The position numbers were made by a program, and so were the translations under genes. DNA of 64,000 nucleotides, from the NCBI GenBank assembly GCA_007123775.1, contig SLGK01000072.1:62001-126000 (forward strand), in the 5' to 3' direction. Origin of the DNA: Anaerolineae bacterium (GTDB taxonomy: Bacteria; Chloroflexota; Anaerolineae; Promineifilales; Promineifilaceae). Shown here one piece after another: positions 1-7,863 of this stretch (position 1 is its first letter; every line of letters begins with the position of its first letter). The notes below the pieces were generated by a model. That model had not been told where the DNA came from. It searched no databases and saw only the letters and a list, made by a program, of their open reading frames with translations.

Positions 1-2595
1 CTTTAGATTGGCGGCGGTCATCAGCAGCGGCGCGGCCGGTATTTCCAGGCCGCCGCGAGCCGCTTTTTCCCACTCTACTTCGTTGGGCAGCAGCACCCGG
101 CAGCCGTCGGGCAGCCAACCTTTGTCTCGCCAACGCTGGTCCAGCCAGTTGGCAAAGGCCAGGGCGTCATACCAGTTTACGTAGACCACCGGCCAGTTGG
201 CGGGCAACCTTTCAATACGGTCCAGAGTGTATGGTTTATGATCCTTTTTATCGGCCAGAAATTCGTGAAATTGGGCGGCGGTGACGGGGTAACGGCCGAT
301 CCAGTAAGGTTTGTCCAGGCCATCGTAGACAACACCCTGCCCTTCCTCATCCCAATTCGCCAGCCAGAAGGGGCCGGCCGGGACAGCGCAAAAAACCATC
401 TCGTCGCAGGTGAGAATGCCGGGCCGGTCATCGCCCAGGGCGGCCAGGGTTTCGCCAGCCAGGGCGCGGTCGCGGGGGGGCAGCCAGCCCCGGCTGATAA
501 TGGCTTTGTGCCAGCGCAGCAGCCGCTGCCGCGTTTGCTGTTCGCTCTCGATTTGGGCCTCGTCAGGCGCGGTCAGTTCCGTTTCCAACAACGACTGTCC
601 GGCCAAAAACGCGCCCCACAGCGCTTCTTCGTGGGCCGTGTCCGGGGCCGTCTCCGGGGTTCTTTCTGCGGGCGGGTCGCTCTGACAAAGGGCGCTGGCC
701 AGCAGCCAGACGGAAGCGGGCAGCTTTTTCTTGACGCTGGCGGCGGCCAGCAGCAGGCTTTCGCGCCAGCGGGTGGGATCCTGGCGGGCAAATTGGGCCA
801 GTTCGTAGGGAAAGCGCTGCTTCAACAGGTGCAGCCCGGCCAGATATTCTTGAAACGTGCGGTGGGGAAAGCGGTAAACGTGGTCGCTTTTATCGGCATT
901 GAGGCCATGATCTTCCAGCAGGCCGGCCCGATCGCGCACGTAGTTGATAATCTCGTCAACGCTGGCCTGGCTCTGCCGTCCTTTGTGCTTGTGGAGCTTG
1001 CCGGCCAGGATTTCGCCGGGGATGTCGGCCGTTTGTTCCTGTTCCGGCTGGTCACGATGAGCTACAAAAGCAACTTCGGCCAGAGCGTCTAGCAGTCTGG
1101 GGGTGTCCATGCCCAGCTCATCATCCAGCGTCTGCGTCTCCTGGCCGGGCACAACTTTGGAGCGTCGCCACAAATCGAGCAGGAGAATAACGCTGAGTTC
1201 GTACAGCTCCTCGCGCCGCTGCGGCAGCGCGCCCCCTTCCCGGCCGCGATGGATATAGACCATCATCGTCAACAGCAGCGGATGGCGGGCCAGCTCGCGC
1301 AGGCTGCGGTTTTGTTCCACCTGCCGCACCAGACCAGCGGCATAATTTTTGGCGTTTTCCGGTCCCAGGGCGCCATCCTGCTGCCCCATAACCGTATACC
1401 ACTGCTCAATGAAGGCTTTGATCTGTTCATCGCTAAAGGGGAGCAGGCGCGTGACCTGGAAGCCGCTTAATTCCCAACCGCTGCCGTAAGCGTAGGGGCG
1501 GCTGGTAACGACAACACGCACGCGGGGGAAGTCGCGGGCAAATTGCTCAATGTATTGTTTGAGCGGATCGCGCACGCTGGCTGCTTTGTCTACTTCGTCC
1601 AGCCCGTCCAGCAGCAAGATGCCGCCTTCGCCCTGCAACTGCTGTTTAAGGTGGGGGGCGTAATCGGCCAGCCCTACCGCCTCACGGCTGAGGTCGGCAG
1701 CGACGTAGTCCCAAATCGTCTGCCGGCGGGGGAGGCCACGGGCAGCATATTCGCGCAGAATGACGCGCACGGGGCGCAGTCGTTGGGGGCTGAGGCCCCA
1801 CTGGTGCTGCCGCAGATGCTCCTGGGTCACGGCCAGATTTTCACCGTAGTCGCCGACCAGTCGCTCGCCGGCCAGGCAGAGGGTGAGGTAGTTGACCAGG
1901 GTTGATTTGCCGGAACCGGGCGCGCCCAGGATGACCAGGCGGCTGTTTTCTTGCCGACTAATGGCGGCCAGGGCCGGTTCGCGCTGGAGGCTTTCGCGCT
2001 GGCCGGCGTCCAGTTGGTCGAAGTTGAGAATGGCGTGGTTGGGGGTGGAACGGCCGTCGCTGGCCGGTACGTCGAGCGTGGTAAAGATCCGTTCCAGGGC
2101 CAGCTTGTGGCCACCCAGCCCCGCTTCTTTGATGTCTACCAGAGCCATTGAGGGGGGATAGCCGCACAGGTGGACCAGGTGGCGTAAATAGCTACGTTCC
2201 AGTTGGGCGGGGGTTAGGTTGTCTTTCGTTTCCGGTGTGGGAGTTGGAGATGGTTCTGGCGCAGGCGTGGGGCTTTTCTGGTTCAGCCGGGCCATTTCCT
2301 GCTGGTGGCGTAGTTCCTGGGCCAGCCTGTCCAGTTCATACTGCCGTTTAGCTTTTTCCTCACTAAACTGCATATAGGCGTAGATGAGGAAGGCAACAAT
2401 GGCGATGACCGGTATCCAGGCCAGGGCTTCGGGCAAGACGCCAAAGAGGGTGAGGCCAAAGATGAGCAGGACGGCGATGAGGCCGCCATAGGCCAGTAAG
2501 GGGGGCAGGTCGGTAAAGGCCTGGGCCATCGTTTTGAACAGGTCAATTTCGGGGCTGGCCAGCTGCTTGTTGTCGGGTGCATCAGGTTGTGACAT
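1..2595 (-). CDS. NACHT NTPase with membrane anchor and C-terminal FGE/SUMF1-like domain (3' end beyond window)
   Basis: An uninterrupted reading frame of 865 codons runs off the left edge; the start ATG is preceded by GGAGG. Order: short N-terminus, two predicted membrane helices (about residues 32-76), a charged coiled stretch and a proline-rich linker (about 105-125), then a NACHT NTPase. Walker A is GAPGSGKST (224-232) and Walker B is ILLLDGLDEVD (326-336), the acidic form typical of NACHT. A helical region follows to about 700. From about residue 720 the sequence matches the formylglycine-generating-enzyme/SUMF1 fold (GRYPVTAAQFHEF, NWYDALAFANWL, LPNEVEWEKAARGG), cut by the edge. NACHT proteins are STAND-type sensors, and several bacterial ones are antiphage. 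Signalling or defence is therefore a reasonable inference, but no ligand or effector can be named. FGE-fold C-termini are also known diversity-generating-retroelement targets; no reverse transcriptase lies in this window. Confidence 0.9.
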   Translation of the reverse strand, partial: MSQPDAPDNKQLASPEIDLFKTMAQAFTDLPPLLAYGGLIAVLLIFGLTLFGVLPEALAWIPVIAIVAFLIYAYMQFSEEKAKRQYELDRLAQELRHQQEMARLNQKSPTPAPEPSPTPTPETKDNLTPAQLERSYLRHLVHLCGYPPSMALVDIKEAGLGGHKLALERIFTTLDVPASDGRSTPNHAILNFDQLDAGQRESLQREPALAAISRQENSRLVILGAPGSGKSTLVNYLTLCLAGERLVGDYGENLAVTQEHLRQHQWGLSPQRLRPVRVILREYAARGLPRRQTIWDYVAADLSREAVGLADYAPHLKQQLQGEGGILLLDGLDEVDKAASVRDPLKQYIEQFARDFPRVRVVVTSRPYAYGSGWELSGFQVTRLLPFSDEQIKAFIEQWYTVMGQQDGALGPENAKNYAAGLVRQVEQNRSLRELARHPLLLTMMVYIHRGREGGALPQRREELYELSVILLLDLWRRSKVVPGQETQTLDDELGMDTPRLLDALAEVAFVAHRDQPEQEQTADIPGEILAGKLHKHKGRQSQASVDEIINYVRDRAGLLEDHGLNADKSDHVYRFPHRTFQEYLAGLHLLKQRFPYELAQFARQDPTRWRESLLLAAASVKKKLPASVWLLASALCQSDPPAERTPETAPDTAHEEALWGAFLAGQSLLETELTAPDEAQIESEQQTRQRLLRWHKAIISRGWLPPRDRALAGETLAALGDDRPGILTCDEMVFCAVPAGPFWLANWDEEGQGVVYDGLDKPYWIGRYPVTAAQFHEFLADKKDHKPYTLDRIERLPANWPVVYVNWYDALAFANWLDQRWRDKGWLPDGCRVLLPNEVEWEKAARGGLEIPAAPLLMTAANLK

Positions 2596-2672
2596 CGGTT
2601 TCCTCCGTTGGGTGGCTGGGTCAACGGGGGGATTATACCATACTGTGGGGGAGAACAACGGATTGGGTTGGC

Positions 2673-2723
2673 AACGTATTGCGTATTGCGTAACCAGAGA
2701 GAACTACGCAATACGGAATACGG
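2673..2723. repeat. Intergenic stutter palindrome, TACGCAATACG family
   Basis: Two arms of a degenerate 8-bp word (GTATTGCG on the left, TACGCAATACGG on the right) face each other around a short AT-poor loop. It lies between the 5' end of the NACHT gene and the 3' end of the ROK gene. It could fold as a hairpin in RNA but has no following T-run. Confidence 0.75.
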
Positions 2724-2783
2724 CTGAACTGACCCCTTTCCGCCTACTTCGGCTGCGCTCAGCACAAGTTTGCGTTGAATCTT

Positions 2784-3698
2784 TTACACGGCCGTTATTA
2801 AAGCCACAGCCCCCCACAACGGCGCATCATCCCCCAGTTGGGCCGGGTGCAGACTGACGCTGACTTCGGGCAGGATGGTGGCCCGGACGGTGCGGCGCAG
2901 TTCCTCCCACCAGAGGTCGCCCGCTTTGGTGACGCCGCCGCCGAGAATGATCCGGGCCGGGTTGATCAGGTTGGTGGCGTTGCCCAGACCCAGGCCGAGG
3001 GCGTTGGCCCCACGCAGCAGGATGCGCTGGGCGGTGGGGTCGCCGCCGGCGGCTTCAGCGGCCACCCGTTTACCTGTGACCGGTTTGGTAAACGGCCGTT
3101 TCTCCTCCCCCCACGCCGCCGCCAAATCCTGGGCCATGTAGGGACCAGACGCCATCCGCTCCACACAGCCCCGTTTGCCGCATAGACAAAGCGGCCCGTC
3201 CGGCGCAACAACCGTGTGGCCAATTTCGCCAGCCATGCCCTCGTGACCGCGCCAGATACGGCCGTTTAACACCCAACCACCCCCCACACCGGTACTCACC
3301 GTAACGTACAGCAAATCGTCCACACCTTGCCCTGCCCCGTAGCGCCATTCGCCCAGAGCGGCCACATTGGCGTCATTGTCCACCCAAACCGGCGCGTTAA
3401 ATTCGGCCGTGAGCCAGTCACGCAGCGGTGTGTTTTCCCAGCCGGGTACGTGGTGGGAGAGGCGAACCAGTCCGCGCTCAAAATCAACCGGTCCGCCAAA
3501 GCTGACGCCAACTGCCTGGGGAGAACGGCCGTTGAGCAGCTTGTGGGCCAGGGTAAGCATCTGACGGAAATCGTCAACGGCCGTTGCGCCAGGCTGCGAG
3601 AAATGGCGTTCGTGGGCCAGCCAGGTCTGTGAATCGGCCGTTACGGCCGCCGACAGCTTGGTACCGCCAAAATCGAGGGCTAATATTAGTGAGGACAT
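2784..3698 (-). CDS. ROK-family sugar kinase
   Basis: 304 residues, the normal size for a ROK kinase with no N-terminal DNA-binding domain, so an enzyme rather than a NagC/XylR-type repressor. DFGGTK at residues 9-14 is the ATP phosphate-binding motif, WVDNDANVAALGE covers the catalytic aspartate region, and GEIGHTVV followed by CLCGKRGCVE is the ROK zinc-binding signature. The substrate is probably glucose, N-acetylglucosamine or N-acetylmannosamine; the sequence alone does not decide. It stands alone, transcribed toward the NACHT gene's upstream region. Confidence 0.9.
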   Translation of the reverse strand: MSSLILALDFGGTKLSAAVTADSQTWLAHERHFSQPGATAVDDFRQMLTLAHKLLNGRSPQAVGVSFGGPVDFERGLVRLSHHVPGWENTPLRDWLTAEFNAPVWVDNDANVAALGEWRYGAGQGVDDLLYVTVSTGVGGGWVLNGRIWRGHEGMAGEIGHTVVAPDGPLCLCGKRGCVERMASGPYMAQDLAAAWGEEKRPFTKPVTGKRVAAEAAGGDPTAQRILLRGANALGLGLGNATNLINPARIILGGGVTKAGDLWWEELRRTVRATILPEVSVSLHPAQLGDDAPLWGAVALITAV

Positions 3699-3758
3699 TT
3701 CTCAGGTTATCAAACTGGCTGAGCAAATTGTGATAGCAGGTGATTGCTTCCTTCAAAA

Positions 3759-3842
3759 ATTAACCACGGATTCGACGGATTGGGCAGATTGAGACTGATA
3801 AAAATCCGCGAAAATCTGTAAAATCCGTGCAATCTGCGTTCC
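3759..3842. repeat. Intergenic stutter palindrome, AAATCCGCG/CGGATT family
   Basis: The left part reads CACGGATTCGACGGATTGGGCAG; the right part repeats AAAATCCGCG, AAATCTGTAA, AATCCGTGC and AATCTGCGTTCC. It forms a loose inverted repeat between divergently transcribed genes (ROK kinase and the hypothetical protein). A member of the same family sits inside the YfhO gene near 20365. Confidence 0.7.
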
Positions 3843-3912
3843 ATTGTCAGTGTAGGTGAACGCTTACGTTAACAGTATAGCAAATTCTCGCTTTTCGCGT
3901 TACCCTTTGGCT

Positions 3913-5070
3913 ATGATGAACTATACCAGTATTGACGTCAACGAACGCTGGCAGGCTTTTCAGGCTGCCGCTTATGCCGAACAGGTCGCTCTGTTTGAGC
4001 AGTCGCTGCGTGAGGGGCTGCACCAGCCGGATATGATGCAGGATATGGTGCAGACGCTTTATGAACGCAGCTTGCGGGCCGGGGAATATGAACGCTTTGG
4101 GGGTTGGCTAACGGCCGTGCAGCAGCAGGCCCCCACTATTTTCGCGGAACATGGCGGGCAGTGGCTATACTGGCAGTTGCATCAAGCCCTGGCCAGCGGC
4201 CAGACTACCGCGCAAGAGGCGGCCATCCAGGCCTTGACTGACGCCGCGACCAACCATTACGGCTTCTTTTTGCGCGGGCTGGATTTGCTGGCTTATCGGG
4301 GAGAAACGGCCGTTATCGTGCAAATGATGCAAACTGCCTGGCCGTCCGTGCAGGCTGACCAGACCATCTACCGCAGCGCGACCGACCAGTTTGCCGCCCG
4401 CGCCACCGACCAGATTATCTTTCGCTACCTGACAGAAACGGCCGTACCTGACCCCCACGACCCCACCCTCCTGGCCGAACTGGGCCAATTCTTCCCCATC
4501 GATCCGGCCGGGCTGGGCCGCTTTTTTGACCATTTACAGGGGCGTTCGGGGCAAACCTGGCGCGTGACCGACCTGTCCGGCGACGAGATAAACAGCCAGA
4601 CGCTCGCCCAAAACTGGAACGCGCTGATGGTCGAGTTTTTGGGCTACCTTTACTATGAAGAAGGCGTCCCCTTGAGTAAGGGCGATCTGGCCCGGCACCA
4701 GTTCCCCCACTACTTCACCTCGCGGCGCACCGGCCAGCTTGAGCCGCGGGTGGATATAGGCAATCTGATGGCCCAAAACCGACCCATTCCCATCAAACCG
4801 GATGAATCCCGCCACCCGCTTTGCCCCGACCCGGACACGCTCAAGGAGTACATCAGCAAGCTGCTCCACTACGCCAGGCCACAACTGGTGCAGGCGGCGG
4901 TCGTTTTTGAGCTGACCCCCACCTGGCTGCGCTTTTTGCAGAAGCAGCAGATTATTGACGCGGCCAAACAAGAGGAAATCTGGCACAAGCTGCAACCATT
5001 AGCCACTAACCTGGCCGACTTCTGGCAGGAGCAGCATTGGGACCTGCGTTGGGAGAACCAGGCGGCTTAA
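3913..5070 (+). CDS. Hypothetical protein, 385 aa
   Basis: I do not recognise a family. The reading frame extends upstream to a GTG at 3856, but the ATG-ATG pair at 3913/3916 is the more likely start because the upstream codons cover the promoter-like AT-rich leader. The protein is soluble, without signal peptide or membrane helix, rich in Gln/Ala helices at the N-terminus, and has an aromatic-rich middle (residues about 215-290). The C-terminal half has acidic/proline loops (for example RHPLCPDPDTLKEY). ACGGCCGT occurs in the gene, so it looks native. Function unknown. Confidence 0.75.
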   Translation: MMNYTSIDVNERWQAFQAAAYAEQVALFEQSLREGLHQPDMMQDMVQTLYERSLRAGEYERFGGWLTAVQQQAPTIFAEHGGQWLYWQLHQALASGQTTAQEAAIQALTDAATNHYGFFLRGLDLLAYRGETAVIVQMMQTAWPSVQADQTIYRSATDQFAARATDQIIFRYLTETAVPDPHDPTLLAELGQFFPIDPAGLGRFFDHLQGRSGQTWRVTDLSGDEINSQTLAQNWNALMVEFLGYLYYEEGVPLSKGDLARHQFPHYFTSRRTGQLEPRVDIGNLMAQNRPIPIKPDESRHPLCPDPDTLKEYISKLLHYARPQLVQAAVVFELTPTWLRFLQKQQIIDAAKQEEIWHKLQPLATNLADFWQEQHWDLRWENQAA

Positions 5071-5085
5071 AAGTTGTGTATAATA

Positions 5086-5155
5086 GTATTGCGTATTCCG
5101 TATTGCGTAAGGCATGACGGAATACGCAATACGAAATACGCAATACGCAATTCGG
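5086..5155. repeat. Intergenic stutter palindrome, TACGCAATACG family
   Basis: GTATTGCGTATTCCGTATTGCG on the left is answered by repeated AATACGCAATACG-type words on the right, making a long imperfect hairpin between the unknown protein and the Uma2 gene. A TATAAT at 5079-5084 immediately precedes it, so the repeat may be transcribed as the leader of the Uma2 mRNA. Confidence 0.75.
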
Positions 5156-5168
5156 AAAAGAGGTCACT

Positions 5169-5939
5169 ATGTTACAAGAACCGGTAACGATGGAAGGGGA
5201 AGAAACGGCCGTATTAGACCCCCCCATTATCCTGCCGCCAACGTCGGCGGAATTACCCACAGAGGATGGTGTACCCTTGGAATCCCCCTGGCATCGCTCA
5301 GAAATCAATCTGTTGTTAGAGTCGCTGGATTATCATTGGCAAGAGCGGGATGATTATTACGCTGGCGGCAATATGTACGTTTATTTCAGCATTCAGCAGG
5401 TTCGCAATCAGGATTATCGCGGCCCTGACTTTTTCGTGGTGACGGGCGTAGACGGCCGTAAACCGCGTGATGCCTGGATAGTGTGGGAAGAAGACGGCCG
5501 TTATCCTGACCTGATTATCGAGCTGATTTCGCCCAGCACGGCCCATACCGACCGCACCGTCAAAAAAGAACTGTACGAACGCACTTTCAACACCCACGAA
5601 TATTTCTGCTACGATCCGGCCACCAACCAGTTGGAAGGATGGCGGCTGGCCTGGCAAGGCTATCAGCCCATTGTTGCCGACGAAAACGGCCGTATGTGGA
5701 GCGAAGTTCTCAATGTCTGGCTGGGCAAGTGGGAGGGCGTATTCATCGGCCAACCGGCCACCTGGCTGCGCTTTTTTGACGAAGAGAACCAACTCATCCC
5801 CATCGCGGCCGAAGCCAACGCTGCCCGCGCTGAAGAGGCGGCCAGATTAGCCCAACAGGAAGCTGCCCGCGCCGACGAAGCCGAAGCCAGAGCCGCCCGT
5901 CTGGAAGCGGAACTGGCCCGCGTGCGCCGGCAAGATTAA
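5169..5939 (+). CDS. Uma2-family (DUF820) putative endonuclease with C-terminal coiled coil
   Basis: The core (about residues 40-215) follows the Uma2/DUF820 pattern of the PD-(D/E)XK nuclease fold: GPDFFVVTGV, then YPDLIIELISPST with the active-site Asp and Glu, a conserved Lys in TVKKELYERTF, and HEYFCYDP. The last 45 residues are an Ala/Glu/Arg-rich coiled coil, common in this family. Such genes are abundant in Chloroflexota and cyanobacteria and their biological role is unsettled. A ribosome-binding AAGAGG precedes the ATG. Confidence 0.85.
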   Translation: MLQEPVTMEGEETAVLDPPIILPPTSAELPTEDGVPLESPWHRSEINLLLESLDYHWQERDDYYAGGNMYVYFSIQQVRNQDYRGPDFFVVTGVDGRKPRDAWIVWEEDGRYPDLIIELISPSTAHTDRTVKKELYERTFNTHEYFCYDPATNQLEGWRLAWQGYQPIVADENGRMWSEVLNVWLGKWEGVFIGQPATWLRFFDEENQLIPIAAEANAARAEEAARLAQQEAARADEAEARAARLEAELARVRRQD

Positions 5940-5976
5940 GCGAAGACCTGACAGGTCTCCGACCGCCCCATCCGGT

Positions 5977-7107
5977 ATGAAAATAGGCAGCGAGACACAA
6001 CTCGACACAATAGACACAACCGATAACGGCCGTATCAACCTCTACGATCTGACCTACGACGAGCTGACCGACCGGCTGGCCGCCTGGGGTTACAGCCACT
6101 ATTGGGCCGACAAGGTGTGGCGCTATCTGTATGGGGAGTTGGCCACGGCCGTTGCCGCCATGCCCGATTTGCGCCCCGATTTACAAGAGCGGCTGGTCCA
6201 GCACACCCACCTCAAGCCGCTCTCAACCCAACTGGCCATAGACAGCAGCGACGGTTACACCCGCAAGTTCCTGCTGGGCCTGGTCGACGATGAAGCGATA
6301 GAAACGGTCCTGATGCACTTTGAAGGGCAAGAGGAGACCGGCGATGCGGCGGGGCGAGCCACAGTCTGTATCAGCACCCAGGCGGGCTGCGCCATGGGCT
6401 GCGTCTTTTGCGCCACGGGGCAGATGGGCTTTCGCCGCCACCTGACGCCGGGCGAGATTGTGGGCCAAGTGGTGCATGTGGCGCGGCTGCTGCGGGCGCA
6501 AGGGGACAGCTTACGCAATATTGTCCTGATGGGCATGGGCGAGCCGCTGCACAATTATGACCAAACCATGACGGCCGTTTCCATCCTGATGGACCACAAA
6601 GGGCTGGCCATTGCGCCCAAACATATCACGCTGAGTACGGTCGGGGTTGTGCCGGGGATTAAACGATTGGCCGATGAGGAACGGCCGTTTCGTCTGGCCG
6701 TCAGTCTACATGCGGCTACCGATGAGGAGCGCATGGCCCTGGTGCCGCCCGCTCGCCGCTGGCCCCTGGCCGACCTGATGGACGCCTGCCGCTACTACAT
6801 TGAGAAGCGGGGTCGCCGCATCTTTTTTGAATGGACGCTAATCGAGGGCAAAAACGACACGCCGGTACAGGCCCACGCCGTCGGTCAACTGCTGCAAGGC
6901 ATGGACGCCCATCTGAATCTGATTCCGCTCAACCCCACTACCGGCTACGACGGCCAACCCACGCGGGGAACGGCCGTGCGCCAATTCCAGGCTATTTTGG
7001 CCGATTACGGCCTGCCCAGCACCGTGCGCCAGCGGCGCGGCATCGATGTGGACGCCGGCTGCGGCCAGCTCCACACCAAACACATAACGATAAACAACGG
7101 ACCATAG
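5977..7107 (+). CDS. rlmN: Dual-specificity rRNA/tRNA adenine-C2 methyltransferase RlmN (copy 1)
   Basis: A radical-SAM methyltransferase that would methylate C2 of A2503 in 23S rRNA and A37 of some tRNAs. The CxxxCxxC cluster is CAMGCVFC in the block STQAGCAMGCVFCATGQMGF. The GMGEPLHNY motif follows, and the methyl-carrying cysteine lies near the C-terminus in DVDAGCGQL. At 376 residues it has normal length, with an N-terminal extension of about 20 residues relative to the second copy at 25505. Both copies keep all catalytic cysteines, so this is a true duplication of function rather than a relic. Confidence 0.95.
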   Translation: MKIGSETQLDTIDTTDNGRINLYDLTYDELTDRLAAWGYSHYWADKVWRYLYGELATAVAAMPDLRPDLQERLVQHTHLKPLSTQLAIDSSDGYTRKFLLGLVDDEAIETVLMHFEGQEETGDAAGRATVCISTQAGCAMGCVFCATGQMGFRRHLTPGEIVGQVVHVARLLRAQGDSLRNIVLMGMGEPLHNYDQTMTAVSILMDHKGLAIAPKHITLSTVGVVPGIKRLADEERPFRLAVSLHAATDEERMALVPPARRWPLADLMDACRYYIEKRGRRIFFEWTLIEGKNDTPVQAHAVGQLLQGMDAHLNLIPLNPTTGYDGQPTRGTAVRQFQAILADYGLPSTVRQRRGIDVDAGCGQLHTKHITINNGP

Positions 7108-7206
7108 ACCACCCGCCCCCCGACCACCCGACCACCCGACCATCCGACCACCTGACTACCAGACCACCAGACTACCAGACTACCCGACCACCCGACTACC
7201 AGACTA
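7108..7206. repeat. Tandem array of CCGACCACC / ACCAGACTA words
   Basis: About 100 bp of head-to-tail degenerate 7-8-bp words (GACCACCC, GACTACCA, GACCATCC) between convergent rlmN and thiamine pyrophosphokinase. There is no inverted arm, unlike most intergenic repeats here. The copies are too short and too uneven for CRISPR. Confidence 0.85.
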
Positions 7207-7860
7207 CCTCCCCCACCCCCCATCCGTATGGACAATGAGCAAATGACCGCTGCTGATAGCGACGGTGGCCGCATCGGCCGTTAGTCGATTACTAACCCCC
7301 CTGGCCGGACCAAAGGCCAATTCCTCCCCATGCAGAGGCCATTGTAGCCCCGCCGTATTGGCCACCATTACCGCACCACCCAGAGGTAGTAAGGACACAA
7401 TATCATCCACCTGACCCGCAATATGGGCCGGGGATGTGGCAGGGGTAAGCAGCCAGGCTCGCTGGTGGGCAGTCTTTACAATCAAGCGACGGCCTTGCAA
7501 CTCAGGATGAGCCAGCAGCATCAGATTAGACAGCAATTGGTCCAGGCGACCGCCGAGCAAGCCAAAGAGATATAGCTCGCTTTCAGGGAACTTTTCGGCA
7601 GCAAAGAGCAGGGCCAGTTCCAGATCGGTTTCGTCCTTAGCGGTGGGGTGGGTAATCAGGTGGACGTCGGTGGCAGAAACGGCCGTTTTCTGCGCCGCTG
7701 TCAAGGAATCCAAATCCCCGATCAGGTAGTGGGGCAGTACAGCCAATCGCTCTAAATGAGCCAGACCACCATCTATAGCGATGATTGCTTCTGCCTCTTG
7801 CAGATACGGCCGTAACCACGCCCCTGCCTCCAAATCACCGTTCGCAACGATAGCAATCAT
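7204..7860 (-). CDS. Thiamine pyrophosphokinase
   Basis: Transfers pyrophosphate from ATP to thiamine to make thiamine diphosphate. The family motifs are in order: AIIAIDGG near residue 30, LIGDLDS near 47, KDETDLELAL near 75, and LFGLLGGRLDQLLSN near 98-112. Its 218 residues match the family, with an all-beta C-terminal thiamine-binding domain (GVSNRLTADAATV). Only 3 bp separate it from the upstream kinase gene, so the two are probably co-transcribed. Confidence 0.93.
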   Translation of the reverse strand: MIAIVANGDLEAGAWLRPYLQEAEAIIAIDGGLAHLERLAVLPHYLIGDLDSLTAAQKTAVSATDVHLITHPTAKDETDLELALLFAAEKFPESELYLFGLLGGRLDQLLSNLMLLAHPELQGRRLIVKTAHQRAWLLTPATSPAHIAGQVDDIVSLLPLGGAVMVANTAGLQWPLHGEELAFGPARGVSNRLTADAATVAISSGHLLIVHTDGGWGR

Positions 7861-7863
7861 GGC

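Noticed and set aside
238-1092. Long plus-strand ORF opposite the NACHT gene
   Set aside because: Low-complexity translation without motifs; the minus strand encodes clear NACHT and FGE sequences in the same place.
2140-2170. A frameshift in the NACHT gene near the CTCAATGG segment
   Set aside because: My first reading dropped one C from a run of six; with six the frame continues without a stop through the Walker motifs to the edge.
7108-7206. Possible CRISPR array
   Set aside because: The units are 7-8 bp, contiguous and degenerate, with no spacers and no cas genes.
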